64,000 nucleotides of DNA. It comes from Mycolicibacterium komanii (lineage in GTDB: Bacteria > Actinomycetota > Actinomycetes > Mycobacteriales > Mycobacteriaceae). The position numbers were made by a program, and so were the translations under genes. Below, piece after piece: positions 49,304-57,923 of the stretch; position 1 is the first letter of the stretch, and each line of letters starts with the position of its first letter. A model generated the notes under the pieces. The model saw only the letters and a list, made by a program, of their open reading frames with translations. It was not told where the DNA came from and ran no database searches. The DNA lies in the NCBI RefSeq assembly GCF_001050035.1, contig NZ_CVTA01000064.1:178879-242878 (forward strand), in the 5' to 3' direction.

Positions 49304-49636
49304 TCAGGCGTCCTCGACGTGGGCTCGCAACCGGTCGATGGCGCGGTCCCACCGCTGCGAGAGCCGGTCCAGGAACTCGCTCGCGTCGGCGAGGGGTTCG
49401 GGCCGCACCCGCCAGATGCGCTCGCGACCGCTGCGCTCGCTGCTCACCAGGCCGACCGACTCCAGCAGCAGGAGGTGTTTCGTCGTTGCCTGGCGGCTGA
49501 CCGCCACCACCTCGGTGACTTCGCTGGTAGAACACGGTCCGCCGTCGCACAGGCGGGTGACGATGCGCAGCCGGTTCGGATCGCCCAGCGCGTTGAAGAA
49601 TGACGACAACGGCGCTTCTGCCGTCGTTGTGCTCAC
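49304..49636 (-). CDS. ArsR-family repressor paired with an SRPBCC protein
   Basis: A 110-residue winged-helix protein: LSSFFNALGDPNRLRIVTRL, SEVTEVVAVSRQATTKHLLL with the recognition helix, and LVSSERSGRERIWRVRPEPL as the wing. No metal-binding cysteine pair is evident (only CDGGPCSTSE), so it probably does not sense metals through the classic site. The GTG overlaps the SRPBCC stop (GTGA). ArsR/SRPBCC pairs are common in actinobacteria. Two perfect palindromes upstream of the operon are its likely operators. Confidence 0.88.
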   Translation of the reverse strand: MSTTTAEAPLSSFFNALGDPNRLRIVTRLCDGGPCSTSEVTEVVAVSRQATTKHLLLLESVGLVSSERSGRERIWRVRPEPLADASEFLDRLSQRWDRAIDRLRAHVEDA

Positions 49637-50127
49637 ACGGCCTCGCTGACCGCGAGGTACCTGCGCACCAGTTCGGTCTGCGCGGCCCAACCCTGGCTGT
49701 TGCCCTCGAACGCCGAGGCCCGCCGGTGCGCGGGGAGCGCGTCGAAGCCGGACTCGACGATGCGCAGGAGCACGCCCTCGGCGACCTCTTCGAGTGTGAA
49801 CTCCACCAGCGTCGTCGGTTCTTCGGAGACGTCGACGCCTTCCTCGACCCCGTAGGGATGCCAGCGGAACGCCAGTCGGCGTGGCGGTTCCACCGCCTCG
49901 ATGTGCCATGCGTCGGCCGTGCCCGCGTACGGTTCCTGCTGCTCGGCGACGTCGGCGTCAACCGTCGTCGGCGTCATGACGCCGGTGATCGAGGTACCGG
50001 CGACGAACGGCCCGTCGAAGCGCACCCCGAACCATTGGCCGAACTCGTCGGCGTCGCTGATCGCCCGCCAGACCCGCTCGAGCGGCGCCTTCAACACCAC
50101 TTCCTTCTCGATTCGATCCGTACTCAT
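49633..50127 (-). CDS. SRPBCC/AHSA1-family protein
   Basis: A 164-residue START-like protein: IEKEVVLKAPLERVWRAISD followed by ADEFGQWFGVRF at the N-terminus, then PPRRLAFRWHPYGVEEGVDV and LRIVESGFDALPAHRRASAF. The family binds hydrophobic ligands in a deep cavity; function here unknown. The ATG has AGGAGG 6 bases upstream, lying inside the proximal palindrome. First gene of a two-gene operon with the ArsR repressor. Confidence 0.88.
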   Translation of the reverse strand: MSTDRIEKEVVLKAPLERVWRAISDADEFGQWFGVRFDGPFVAGTSITGVMTPTTVDADVAEQQEPYAGTADAWHIEAVEPPRRLAFRWHPYGVEEGVDVSEEPTTLVEFTLEEVAEGVLLRIVESGFDALPAHRRASAFEGNSQGWAAQTELVRRYLAVSEAV

Positions 50128-50129
50128 AT

Positions 50130-50145
50130 GCAACCTCCTGGTTGC
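50130..50145 (-). promoter_or_regulatory. Proximal ArsR operator covering the start site and ribosome site
   Basis: GCAACC-N4-GGTTGC, a perfect palindrome. On the minus strand it contains AGGAGG, the ribosome site of the SRPBCC gene, and the predicted transcription start (about 50144). An identical-arm copy lies at 50177-50192. Confidence 0.75.
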
Positions 50146-50150
50146 GTCTG

Positions 50151-50180
50151 ACGTTAGATGAAGGCCGGGACGAAGCGCAA
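50151..50180 (-). promoter_or_regulatory. Promoter of the SRPBCC-arsR operon
   Basis: TTGCGC (50180-50175), 18-base spacer, TAACGT (50156-50151) on the minus strand. The -35 overlaps the distal palindrome and the start site lies in the proximal one, which would allow tight repression. Confidence 0.6.
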
Positions 50181-50192
50181 CCCTTTGGTTGC
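50177..50192 (-). promoter_or_regulatory. Distal ArsR operator overlapping the -35
   Basis: Second GCAACC-N4-GGTTGC palindrome, with perfect arms, centred 47 bases from the proximal copy. Paired sites suggest cooperative binding or looping by the ArsR repressor encoded downstream. Confidence 0.75.
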
Positions 50193-50205
50193 ATTTTTTC
50201 TGAGT

Positions 50206-50270
50206 GCGCCGAATTCTGCGCCAGGGTCGCCGTTTTCGACGGACCACAGCCCCGATGCAGAATTCGGCGC
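50206..50270. terminator. Long-loop inverted repeat downstream of the MetE-like gene
   Basis: Perfect 14-base arms GCGCCGAATTCTGC (50206-50219) and GCAGAATTCGGCGC (50257-50270) flank a 37-base loop. The left arm runs into GCCAGGG, the core shared with elements at 998 and 37251. It ends 4 bases before the stop of the MetE-like gene and would terminate that transcript ahead of the SRPBCC operon. Confidence 0.55.
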
Positions 50271-50273
50271 GCG

Positions 50274-51284
50274 CTAAATCGCGTCGGGGTCCTCGGCGAA
50301 GGCGTCGGCCGCCTTCTGCGCCAATCCGATCGCGGTGCGCGCCCACTCGGCGGTGGCGCCCGCCAGACCGCAGGCCGGCGAGATGCCGATGCGCTGGGTG
50401 AGCACGGCGCGCGCGAAGCCGAGTCGGTCGGTCAACGACACGGCGGCCTTGGCGATCTCTTCTGCCGATGGGCGGGCCTCCGGCGCGGTCGAGGGCACCA
50501 CGCCGAACACCACCGTGCGACCGGAGTCGACATACTCGCCGAGGCGGTCGAGATCGGTGGGCACGAGGATCGACGCATCGACGGAGACGGCGTGAACTGT
50601 ACTGCGCTGCAAAACATTCCATGGTACGCCCGATGCGCATCCGTGAACGGCGACCGGCGCGCCCACCGCCGCGACACACTCGTCGAGCAGGCCGATGGCC
50701 ACCGATTCGTCGACGGGGTGCACCGGCGTCATACTGGTCACCCCGGTCAGTCGGCCTTCCAGTGCCGCGGACAGCAGCGGTTCGTCGAACTGCACCACCA
50801 CCGCGGCGTCCAGCCGTCGACCGACGTGCGCCCGGTGCTCTGCGACCCCTTCGGCCAGCGATGTGGTCAGGTCGCGGACCGCACCCAGGTCGGTGAGCGC
50901 GCGGTGGCCGTTGCCCAGCTCCAGCTGCGCCGCCAGCGTGATCGGCCCGGGCGCCTGAATCTTGACGGTGCGGCCTGCGCCGCGCAAACCCGCCTTCTCC
51001 CAGGCCTCTTCGAGCGCGTCGAGGTCTTCTGTAAGCAGGCTCTTGGCCCGGCGGAGAACCGCGGTGCGACCCGCGGCGATCCGGTAGCCGCGGGGCACGG
51101 TATCCATGCTGATGTCGACCAGCAGTGCCCCCGCCCGACCGATCATGTCGGCGCCGACGCCGCGGCCGGGCAACTCCACCAGATGCGGCAGAGTGTGCAG
51201 TTCGCCGACGATGATCTCGGCCGCGTCGCGCGCCGACGTGCCGGGCCAGGACCCGATGCCGGTGGCGGCGGCGAAAGCACTCAC
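50274..51284 (-). CDS. Cobalamin-independent methionine synthase C-terminal domain-like protein
   Basis: A 336-residue protein equivalent to Rv3015c. It aligns in outline with the C-terminal (catalytic, zinc-binding) barrel of MetE: MSAFAAATGIGSWPGTSARD, VKIQAPGPITLAAQ, VVQFDEPLLSAALEG, PVAVHGCASGVPW (His and Cys ligands) and QRIGISPACGLAGAT (third cysteine). The zinc ligands are thus present, but the N-terminal half of MetE is absent. It may transfer methyl groups from a protein or small donor. GTG start. Divergent from lpqA. Confidence 0.85.
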   Translation of the reverse strand: MSAFAAATGIGSWPGTSARDAAEIIVGELHTLPHLVELPGRGVGADMIGRAGALLVDISMDTVPRGYRIAAGRTAVLRRAKSLLTEDLDALEEAWEKAGLRGAGRTVKIQAPGPITLAAQLELGNGHRALTDLGAVRDLTTSLAEGVAEHRAHVGRRLDAAVVVQFDEPLLSAALEGRLTGVTSMTPVHPVDESVAIGLLDECVAAVGAPVAVHGCASGVPWNVLQRSTVHAVSVDASILVPTDLDRLGEYVDSGRTVVFGVVPSTAPEARPSAEEIAKAAVSLTDRLGFARAVLTQRIGISPACGLAGATAEWARTAIGLAQKAADAFAEDPDAI

Positions 51285-51343
51285 TCGCTCGACAGTATTC
51301 GATCGGGCTAGTCTCGGTCCGAAAGGGTTGGGAAGGACACACC

Positions 51344-51988
51344 ATGCCCGCAGCGCTACGGTCGGCCGCGGTGTGGTGCGCGGCGGTCGCGATCACGTCG
51401 GGGTGCGCCCACCTCGTCGACGGTCACGCGATGCGGGCGATACCCGGGATCGACGACGAGTCGCTGTCGCCGCTGGACGTCGAGACGATCATGCTCGACC
51501 AGTCGCAGATGCGCGCGATCACCGGCGCCGGTGAGGATCTCACGATCATCCCGACGATGGACGGAAAGATCCCGGTCGACATCGATCCACTCACCGAGAC
51601 GACTCCCCTGCAGTGTCAATGGATCTTCGCCGAGACCCAGACCTTCGGACCCGACGTCGAGGAGTTCCACAAGACGACGTTCCAGCATCCGCCCCAGGGC
51701 GGATTGATCTCCGAGGGCGCGGCGGCGTATCGCGACGCCGCCACGGCGCGGCGCGCGTTCGATTCCCTTGTCGCCCTTGTCGACGGTTGCAGCGCAACGC
51801 CTTTGGGTCCCATGTTCGTCGGCGAATGGGCGGTGGGTGCAGACACCCTACAGACGCGGCCCGCAAGCGCCTGCGGTCGCGATTACCGCGTCAAGTCGGT
51901 CGTGCTGGTGGAGGTGACCGCATGTCGGTTCCCCGACTCGGTGCCTGAGATCGTCATCACGAACATCCTGGCCAACGTCCCCGGGTAG
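51344..51988 (+). CDS. lpqA: Lipoprotein with PknH-type sensor domain
   Basis: A 214-residue predicted lipoprotein (Rv3016, LpqA type). The signal ends with a lipobox AVAITSGC near residue 21. The extracytoplasmic part matches the PknH extracellular sensor-like family, with four cysteines (LQCQWIF, DGCSATP, SACGRDY, TACRFPD) expected to make two disulfides. Ligand unknown. ATG start, divergent from the MetE-like gene. Its TAG abuts the mnmA stop with no spacer. Confidence 0.87.
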   Translation: MPAALRSAAVWCAAVAITSGCAHLVDGHAMRAIPGIDDESLSPLDVETIMLDQSQMRAITGAGEDLTIIPTMDGKIPVDIDPLTETTPLQCQWIFAETQTFGPDVEEFHKTTFQHPPQGGLISEGAAAYRDAATARRAFDSLVALVDGCSATPLGPMFVGEWAVGADTLQTRPASACGRDYRVKSVVLVEVTACRFPDSVPEIVITNILANVPG

Positions 51989-53056
51989 CTATCGGGTGAT
52001 CGTCGCGCTTCCCAGCACTTCGTCGCCCGCGGGGTCGGGGCGGTACAACACCATCGTCTGGCCCGGCGCCACCCCGCGCAGAGGCGTCCGCAGGTCGACC
52101 ACGAGGCGGCCGTCGCGGAGTTCGGCCACGCCTTCCTCGATCCCGCCGTGCGCACGCACCTGCACCTGGCATTCGATCGGGCCGTCAGGCGCGACACCGG
52201 ACGTGAAGATCGGCCGCTCACCGGTCAACGTCCACACGTCAAGGTCGTCGGCGGCACCGACCCGCACCGTTCCCGTGTCCGGATCGATCTCGGTCACATA
52301 CCGCGGTCGGCCGTCCGGGCCGGGCCCGGCGATACCCAGGCCCTTGCGCTGACCGACGGTGAACCCGTGCACCCCGTCGTGTTCGGCGAGCACCGCGCCC
52401 GCCGCGTCGACGACCGAACCCCGCCGCACCCCGATCCGCGCGCCGAGGAACGCCTGGGTGTCGCCGGAGGGAATGAAGCAGATGTCGTGGCTGTCGGGCT
52501 TGTCGGCGACCGCCAGCCCGCGGTGCGCGGCCTCCTCGCGGATCCGCGGCTTCGGGGTGTCGCCGACGGGGAACACCGCGTGCCGCAGTTGTTCTGCGGT
52601 CAGCACCGCAAGCACATACGACTGGTCCTTGGCGGCGTCGACCGCGCGCCGCAGCCGCCCGTCGGCCAGCCGCGCATAATGTCCGGTGGCCACCGCGTCG
52701 AAGCCCAGCGCCAGCGCGCGAGCGGCCAACGCGGAGAACTTGATCCGCTCGTTGCACCGAACGCACGGGTTCGGGGTCTCGCCACGGGCGTACGACGACA
52801 CGAAGTCGTCGATGACGTCCTCTTTGAACCGGTCGGCGAAATCCCATACATAGAACGGAATGTCGAGAATGTCGGCGACCCGGCGCGCGTCGCCGGCGTC
52901 CTCCTTCGAACAACAGCCACGCGATCCCGTGCGCAGAGTGCCGGGAGAGGGCGACAGCGCCAGATGCACGCCGACCACGTCATGGCCGGCGTCGACCATC
53001 CTGGCGGCGGCGACCGAGGAGTCCACGCCGCCGCTCATCGCCACCAGTACCCGCAC
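51989..53056 (-). CDS. mnmA: tRNA-specific 2-thiouridylase
   Basis: A 355-residue enzyme that thiolates U34 of Lys, Glu and Gln tRNAs. The PP-loop is [17 protein letters not shown]; the catalytic cysteines are in [13 protein letters not shown] and [32 protein letters not shown] is conserved. GTG start overlapping the last base of the upstream iscS stop. Pairing with a cysteine desulfurase gene fits, since that enzyme supplies the sulfur. Confidence 0.96.
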   Translation of the reverse strand: MRVLVAMSGGVDSSVAAARMVDAGHDVVGVHLALSPSPGTLRTGSRGCCSKEDAGDARRVADILDIPFYVWDFADRFKEDVIDDFVSSYARGETPNPCVRCNERIKFSALAARALALGFDAVATGHYARLADGRLRRAVDAAKDQSYVLAVLTAEQLRHAVFPVGDTPKPRIREEAAHRGLAVADKPDSHDICFIPSGDTQAFLGARIGVRRGSVVDAAGAVLAEHDGVHGFTVGQRKGLGIAGPGPDGRPRYVTEIDPDTGTVRVGAADDLDVWTLTGERPIFTSGVAPDGPIECQVQVRAHGGIEEGVAELRDGRLVVDLRTPLRGVAPGQTMVLYRPDPAGDEVLGSATITR

Positions 53057-54252
53057 TACTCGACCACTCCCGAACTTGCCAGCGCGGCCTGCCGTGCCCG
53101 TTCGACCGCGGCGGGCAGCACTGCGAGTGCGGCGTCGACGTCGGCGTCACTGCTGGTGTGCCCCAACGAAAGTCGCAGCGACCCGCGCGCGCTGGCCGGG
53201 TCCGCACCCATCGCGATCAGCACATGTGAGGGCTGCGCAACGCCGGCGGTACAGGCCGAGCCCGTCGAACACTCGATGCCCTTGGCGTCCAACAGCATCA
53301 GCAGCGAGTCACCCTCGCAGCCGCGGAAAGTGAAGTGGCAGTTGCCGGGCAGCCGCGCGGCGCCCGTCGCCCCGTTGACCTCGACGTCGTCGATGGCGAC
53401 CAACACGCCCTCGATCAGGCGGTCGCGAAGCGCCGACACCCGCGCGCCGTTGGCCTCGAGACCGTCGACCGCGATCTTGGCCGCCGCGGCCATCGCGACC
53501 GCACCCGCCACATACGGAGTCCCGGAACGCACGTCGCGCTCCTGGCCTCCGCCGTGTAGCAGCGGCACGCAGGCCGTGTCCCGGCGCAGCAGCAGTGCGC
53601 CGATTCCGGTGGGCCCGCCGAACTTGTGCGCCGCGACGCTCATCGCCGACAATCCGCTCGCCGCGAAATCGACCGGGATGTGGCCGACGGCCTGGACGGC
53701 GTCGCTGTGCATGGGCACGTCGAACTCCGCGGCGACGGCCGCGAGTTCGGCGATCGGCATGATCGTTCCGACCTCGTTGTTGGCCCACATCACCGACACC
53801 AACGCCACGTCGTCGTGGTCCTGCAGCGCGGCCCGCAGCGCCGCCGGCGTCACCGAACCGTCCCGCTCGACGGGCAGCCAGGTCACCTCGGCGCCCTCGT
53901 GCTCGACCAGCCACTCGACCGAGTCGAGCACGGCGTGGTGCTCGACCGGCGTCGTGACGATGCGCCTGCGGCGTGGTTCGGCGTCGCGGCGGGCCCAGTA
54001 GATGCCCTTGACCGCGAGGTTGTCGCTCTCGGTGCCCCCGGCGGTGAAGATCACCTCCGACGGGCGGGCGCCCAGCAGGTGGGCCAGCGTCTCGCGGGAT
54101 TCCTCCATGCGCCGCCGGGCCGTGCGGCCGGTGCCGTGCAACGAGGATGCGTTGCCGACCGTCGCCAGCGCGGCCGTCATCGCCTCGATGGCAGTGGGGT
54201 GCATCGGGGTGGTGGCGGCGTGATCGAGGTAGACCGGCTGATCCGAGGTCAT
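53056..54252 (-). CDS. iscS: Cysteine desulfurase
   Basis: A 398-residue PLP enzyme (Rv3025c type) that removes sulfur from cysteine for Fe-S clusters and tRNA thiolation. It starts [20 protein letters not shown]; the PLP lysine is in [20 protein letters not shown]; the catalytic cysteine is in [18 protein letters not shown] start at the ATG at 54252. It is coupled to mnmA. Confidence 0.96.
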   Translation of the reverse strand: MTSDQPVYLDHAATTPMHPTAIEAMTAALATVGNASSLHGTGRTARRRMEESRETLAHLLGARPSEVIFTAGGTESDNLAVKGIYWARRDAEPRRRRIVTTPVEHHAVLDSVEWLVEHEGAEVTWLPVERDGSVTPAALRAALQDHDDVALVSVMWANNEVGTIMPIAELAAVAAEFDVPMHSDAVQAVGHIPVDFAASGLSAMSVAAHKFGGPTGIGALLLRRDTACVPLLHGGGQERDVRSGTPYVAGAVAMAAAAKIAVDGLEANGARVSALRDRLIEGVLVAIDDVEVNGATGAARLPGNCHFTFRGCEGDSLLMLLDAKGIECSTGSACTAGVAQPSHVLIAMGADPASARGSLRLSLGHTSSDADVDAALAVLPAAVERARQAALASSGVVE

Positions 54253-54341
54253 AACCAGTCCAGAATAGCCGCCGGGCCGGGGCTCCCCCGATTCGCTCAG
54301 GCCACGAGCGCGTGACCGTGCGGGCGTCGTGTCGGATCGCC

Positions 54342-55013
54342 TCAGTCGTCGAGGATCGCGACGTTGTCCTCGACGGCGTTTCGGGGGGTGCGCACGCGGT
54401 TGGCCGGGAAGTCGGGGTCGGCGTATCCGATCGCGATGCCGCAGAGCACCTGCAGCTCGTCGGGGATGTCCAGTTGTTCGCGCAGCACGTCCGGGAAGTA
54501 GGCGACCGAAACCTGCACGCAGGTGTCGAGGCCGCGTTCGGTCAGCGCGAGCACCAGCGTCTGCAGGAACATCCCGACCGCGAGGCTGTCGGCGTGGCCG
54601 AGGTCGCGGTGCATGCACACCGCGCCGGCCACCGGGGCCCCGAAGAACTCGAAGTTGCGCAGCTGGGCGCGGCGACGTCCCTCGGTGTCGTGGCGGTCCA
54701 CCCCCATCGCGCCGTACACCAGCGCACCCAGTTGCTGCCGCAGCGGGGCGAAGCTCTCCGGGATCCCCATCGTCGCCGGAAAGCCGCCGGAGGCGCGTTC
54801 CGTCAGCGCGTCGACGAGGCGGTCGCGGCGCGCACCGGTGGCCAGGAACAGCCGCCACGGCTGGATGTTCGAGTTCGACGGTGCCCGCATCGCCAACTCC
54901 AGTGCCTCGTCGAGGAGCTCACGCGGTACGGGCTTGTCGGGCAGGAACTTTCGCGTACAGTGCCGCTCGCGGACGACCCGCTCGAGGTCGCTTTCCGGCG
55001 CGGCAGCGGTCAT
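54342..55013 (-). CDS. Nitroreductase-family flavoprotein
   Basis: A 223-residue FMN-dependent oxidoreductase: [40 protein letters not shown] (flavin-binding RAPS.SN.QPW pattern), [20 protein letters not shown] and [20 protein letters not shown]. Such enzymes reduce nitroaromatics, quinones or other small electrophiles; the substrate is unknown. The ATG overlaps the stop of the upstream NmrA-like gene (ATGA), so the two probably work together. Confidence 0.9.
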   Translation of the reverse strand: MTAAAPESDLERVVRERHCTRKFLPDKPVPRELLDEALELAMRAPSNSNIQPWRLFLATGARRDRLVDALTERASGGFPATMGIPESFAPLRQQLGALVYGAMGVDRHDTEGRRRAQLRNFEFFGAPVAGAVCMHRDLGHADSLAVGMFLQTLVLALTERGLDTCVQVSVAYFPDVLREQLDIPDELQVLCGIAIGYADPDFPANRVRTPRNAVEDNVAILDD

Positions 55014-55753
55014 CGCCGGGCCAGCCAGTCGGTGAAGCGCGTGGCGGCGATGACGGCGTCGTCGCCGGTCACCAGGCTGCCCTCGGCGAGTCGGGTGCCG
55101 AAGTAGGTCGCCTCGCCGGTGACCACCACGCGCCGGTCGTCGCCGCGTTTGGCCAGCACCGCGCGGGCGAGATCGGAGAACGGGATCTTGTCGGGTCCGC
55201 CGACGTCGACGTGGTTGTTGCGCGGCTGCCCGACGGCCACCTCGGCCACCTCGGCGGCGACTTCCTGGGCCGCGATCGGCTGGATCAGCGCATCGGGAGC
55301 GCGCACCTCGCCGTCGACGTTCAGCGAGTCGGTGATCGCTTCGGCGAACTCGTGGAACTGCGTCGCGCGCACGATGCTGTACGGCAACCCGGCGTCGCGA
55401 ATGATCGTCTCCTGCGCGACTTTCGCACGCAGATAACCGCTTTCGGGAAGATCGTCGGCGCCGACGATGGACAGCGCCACGTAGTGCCCCACCCCCGCGG
55501 CCTTCGCGGCGGTCACCAGGTTCGTCGTCGACGTGGTGAAGAAGTCCATCACCGGACCGTCCTCGAACGACGGCGAGTTGGTCACGTCGATCACCACATC
55601 CGCGCCGGCGACCGCATCGGCCACCCCGTCGCCGCTCAACACGTCAACGCCCGTGGACCGGGCCGCCCCGACCACCGAATGGCCTTCCCCGCCGAGCAGT
55701 GACACCAGGTTGGAACCGATAAGGCCGGTCGAGCCGATCACCGTGATCTTCAT
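55010..55753 (-). CDS. NmrA/SDR-like NAD(P)-binding protein
   Basis: A 247-residue atypical [63 protein letters not shown], then [20 protein letters not shown] with YLRAK in place of the catalytic Tyr-x3-Lys. It resembles sugar-epimerase-like NAD(P)-binding proteins often paired with regulators or flavoenzymes. The ATG at 55753 is preferred to GTG 55762; GGAAAGG lies 8-9 bases upstream of it. It forms an operon with the nitroreductase gene. Confidence 0.87.
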   Translation of the reverse strand: MKITVIGSTGLIGSNLVSLLGGEGHSVVGAARSTGVDVLSGDGVADAVAGADVVIDVTNSPSFEDGPVMDFFTTSTTNLVTAAKAAGVGHYVALSIVGADDLPESGYLRAKVAQETIIRDAGLPYSIVRATQFHEFAEAITDSLNVDGEVRAPDALIQPIAAQEVAAEVAEVAVGQPRNNHVDVGGPDKIPFSDLARAVLAKRGDDRRVVVTGEATYFGTRLAEGSLVTGDDAVIAATRFTDWLARR

Positions 55754-55773
55754 CTCGGGCACCCTTTCCGAAC

Positions 55774-55834
55774 GCCGAGCGCACGCTTTGTCGCGCTTCT
55801 ACTCGACGTCTACGTACACAAGCGTGCGCTCGGC
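55774..55834. terminator. Long-arm inverted repeat upstream of the NmrA-like gene
   Basis: Perfect 15-base arms GCCGAGCGCACGCTT (55774-55788) and AAGCGTGCGCTCGGC (55820-55834) with a 31-base loop. It lies between the etfA terminator and the NmrA-like gene. It might be a backup terminator or a protein-binding dyad; sequence differs from the GAATTCTGCG family. Confidence 0.5.
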
Positions 55835-55887
55835 GGTGCCACGTGTGCACCCTTGAGAATCCGTAGTCTTACCGCGGCCGAAAAGCA

Positions 55888-55920
55888 CGAAGCCCCGGTG
55901 CGTTGTGCACCGGGGCTTCG
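55888..55920 (-). terminator. Intrinsic terminator of etfBA
   Basis: A perfect 14-base stem (arms CGAAGCCCCGGTGC and GCACCGGGGCTTCG) with a 5-base loop, 16 bases beyond the etfA stop. On the minus strand it is followed by TGCTTTTC. Strong intrinsic terminator. Confidence 0.85.
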
Positions 55921-55935
55921 CGGAAAACCCGACGA

Positions 55936-56892
55936 TCAGCCCTTGCGAGCCTTGACCGCCTCGGTCAGCTGCGGCGCGACCTTGAACAGGTCGCCGACGA
56001 TGCCGAGGTCGGCGATCTCGAAGATCGGCGCCTCCTCGTCCTTGTTCACCGCGATGATCGTCTTGGACGTCTGCATGCCGGCGCGGTGCTGGATCGCGCC
56101 GGAGATGCCCAGGGCGATGTACAGCTGCGGCGACACCGTCTTACCGGTCTGGCCCACCTGGAACTGGCCCGGGTAGTAGCCGGAGTCGACGGCGGCACGG
56201 GACGCGCCGACGGCGCCGCCGAGCGCGTCCGCCAGCTCCTCGACCACCTTGAAGTTCTCGGCGCTGCCGACACCGCGGCCACCCGAGACGACCACGGTGG
56301 CCTCGGTGAGCTCCGGGCGATCGCCGGCGACGGCGGGCTCGCGCTTGGTGATCTTCGTCGCATTCTCGGCCTGGGCGGGCACCTCGACGTTGACGACCTC
56401 GCCCGCACCGTCGGCCGGTTCGGCGTCGATCGAACCCGCACGCAGCGTGATGACCGGAACGTCACCGGTGGACTCGGCCTCGACGGTGAACGCGCCACCG
56501 AAGATCGAGTGCACGCCCACACCACCGTCTTTGACGTCGACGACGTCGGAGAGCACGCCGGAACCGATGCGCGCCGCCAGGCGACCGGCGATCTCCTTGC
56601 CATCGGCGTTCGACGACAGTAGGACGCCAGCGGGCGAGGCGGACTCCACCAGCGAAGCCAGCACGTCGACCTGCGGGGTGATCAGGTAGTTCTCCGCGTC
56701 CTCGGACTCGGCGACATAGATCTTCGCGGCGCCGGCGGCCTTGACGCCGTCGACGAGCGGTTGTGCGGTTCCCGGCGCGCCGATGACGACGGCCGAGGGC
56801 TCGCCAAGCTTGCGAGCCGCGGTGATCAATTCCGAGGTGACCTTCTTCAGCGCACCTTCGGCGTGCTCAACGAGCACGAGTACTTCAGCCAT
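55936..56892 (-). CDS. etfA: Electron transfer flavoprotein alpha subunit
   Basis: A 318-residue FAD-binding subunit (FixB, Rv3028c type). The N-terminal domain begins [20 protein letters not shown]; the C-terminal FAD domain has [40 protein letters not shown] and [17 protein letters not shown]. With EtfB it takes electrons from acyl-CoA dehydrogenases in fatty acid and cholesterol breakdown and passes them to a membrane quinone reductase. It follows etfB by 44 bases. Confidence 0.97.
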   Translation of the reverse strand: MAEVLVLVEHAEGALKKVTSELITAARKLGEPSAVVIGAPGTAQPLVDGVKAAGAAKIYVAESEDAENYLITPQVDVLASLVESASPAGVLLSSNADGKEIAGRLAARIGSGVLSDVVDVKDGGVGVHSIFGGAFTVEAESTGDVPVITLRAGSIDAEPADGAGEVVNVEVPAQAENATKITKREPAVAGDRPELTEATVVVSGGRGVGSAENFKVVEELADALGGAVGASRAAVDSGYYPGQFQVGQTGKTVSPQLYIALGISGAIQHRAGMQTSKTIIAVNKDEEAPIFEIADLGIVGDLFKVAPQLTEAVKARKG

Positions 56893-56936
56893 GAGTTCTT
56901 CTCTCGTCTCTTGTTTCGCAGTCTCGGTGTTCGGCC

Positions 56937-57728
56937 CTAGATGATCTTCTGGGCGACCAGGTACTCGGCGACCTTGGTTCCGCCGTCACCCTCGTCGGTG
57001 ACCTTCTCGCCGGCGGTCTTCGGCGGCTTCGGCGTCGACGACAGCACCTTGGTGCCGGCATTGGCAAGACCGACCTCGTCGGCCTCCACACCGATCTCGG
57101 CGAGCGTGAGCTTGGTGACTTCCTTCTTCTTGGCGGCCATGATGCCCTTGAAGGACGGGAAGCGCGGCTCGTTGATCTTCTCGTTGACGCTGACCACCGC
57201 GGGCAGCGACGCCTCGACGGAGAACACGCCGTCGTCGGTCTCGCGCTCTCCGGTGACCTTGCCGTTCTCGACGGTCACCTTCCGCAGGTGCGTCAGCTGC
57301 GGCAGGCCCAGGTACTCGGCGATGATCGCCGGGACCGCGCCACCGGTGCCGTCGGTGGCCTCGTTGCCGGCGATGACGAGCTCGGTGCCCTCGATGGTGC
57401 CCAGCGCACGCGCCAGGGCCCAACCGGTCTGGACCATGTCCGAGCCGTGCATGCCCTCGTCGACGAGGTGTACGGCCTTGTCGGCGCCCATCGAAAGCGC
57501 CTTGCGGATCGCTTCGGTGGCGCGCTCGGGACCGGCGGTGAGCACCGTCACAGTGCTCTCGCCACCTTCCTTCTCCTTGATGAGCAGCGCTTCTTCGACG
57601 GCACGCTCGTTGATCTCGTCGAGCACCGCGTCGGCGGCCTCGCGGTCGAGGGTGAAGTCGCCGTCGGTGAGCTTGCGCTCCGACCAGGTGTCAGGGACCT
57701 GTTTGATCAGGACCACGATGTTCGTCAT
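56937..57728 (-). CDS. etfB: Electron transfer flavoprotein beta subunit
   Basis: A 263-residue AMP-binding subunit (FixA, Rv3029c type): MTNIVVLIKQVPDTWSERKL, DEINERAVEEALLIKEKEGG, LVIAGNEATDGTGGAVPAII and SLPAVVSVNEKINEPRFPSF. I start at the ATG at 57728; the open frame continues upstream through the promoter region only. First gene of etfBA; a nested inverted repeat 64-99 bases upstream may be an operator. Confidence 0.97.
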   Translation of the reverse strand: MTNIVVLIKQVPDTWSERKLTDGDFTLDREAADAVLDEINERAVEEALLIKEKEGGESTVTVLTAGPERATEAIRKALSMGADKAVHLVDEGMHGSDMVQTGWALARALGTIEGTELVIAGNEATDGTGGAVPAIIAEYLGLPQLTHLRKVTVENGKVTGERETDDGVFSVEASLPAVVSVNEKINEPRFPSFKGIMAAKKKEVTKLTLAEIGVEADEVGLANAGTKVLSSTPKPPKTAGEKVTDEGDGGTKVAEYLVAQKII

Positions 57729-57791
57729 GAGTGTGGTTCGTCCTCCTCGAAGGGGCCGATGACCGGCCCGCAATATCACGCTATGAGCAAC

Positions 57792-57827
57792 AACCACCAT
57801 GTTACTCGCGGGTAACTTGTGGTGGTT
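57792..57827. promoter_or_regulatory. Nested inverted repeat upstream of etfB (candidate operator)
   Basis: Outer arms AACCACCA (57792-57799) and TGGTGGTT (57820-57827) enclose an inner GTTAC-TCGCGG-GTAAC (57801-57816). The inner part reads TTACTCG/CGGGTAA, a 14-base dyad with one mismatch, of the size bound by TetR-type repressors. It lies between divergent etfB and the methyltransferase gene. Confidence 0.5.
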
Positions 57828-57923
57828 CGCAGGAACACCATAGCGGGTCGAAGTTCGTGTTCTAGCAGCACGTAGGCGGTGAACCATTCGTCTGTGGGCC
57901 GATTCACGTTAGCCTGCCTTCCA

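Noticed and set aside
52148..54001. 617-codon plus-strand frame opposite mnmA and iscS
   Set aside because: Shadow of two genes with complete catalytic motifs; no homology-like segments in the translation.
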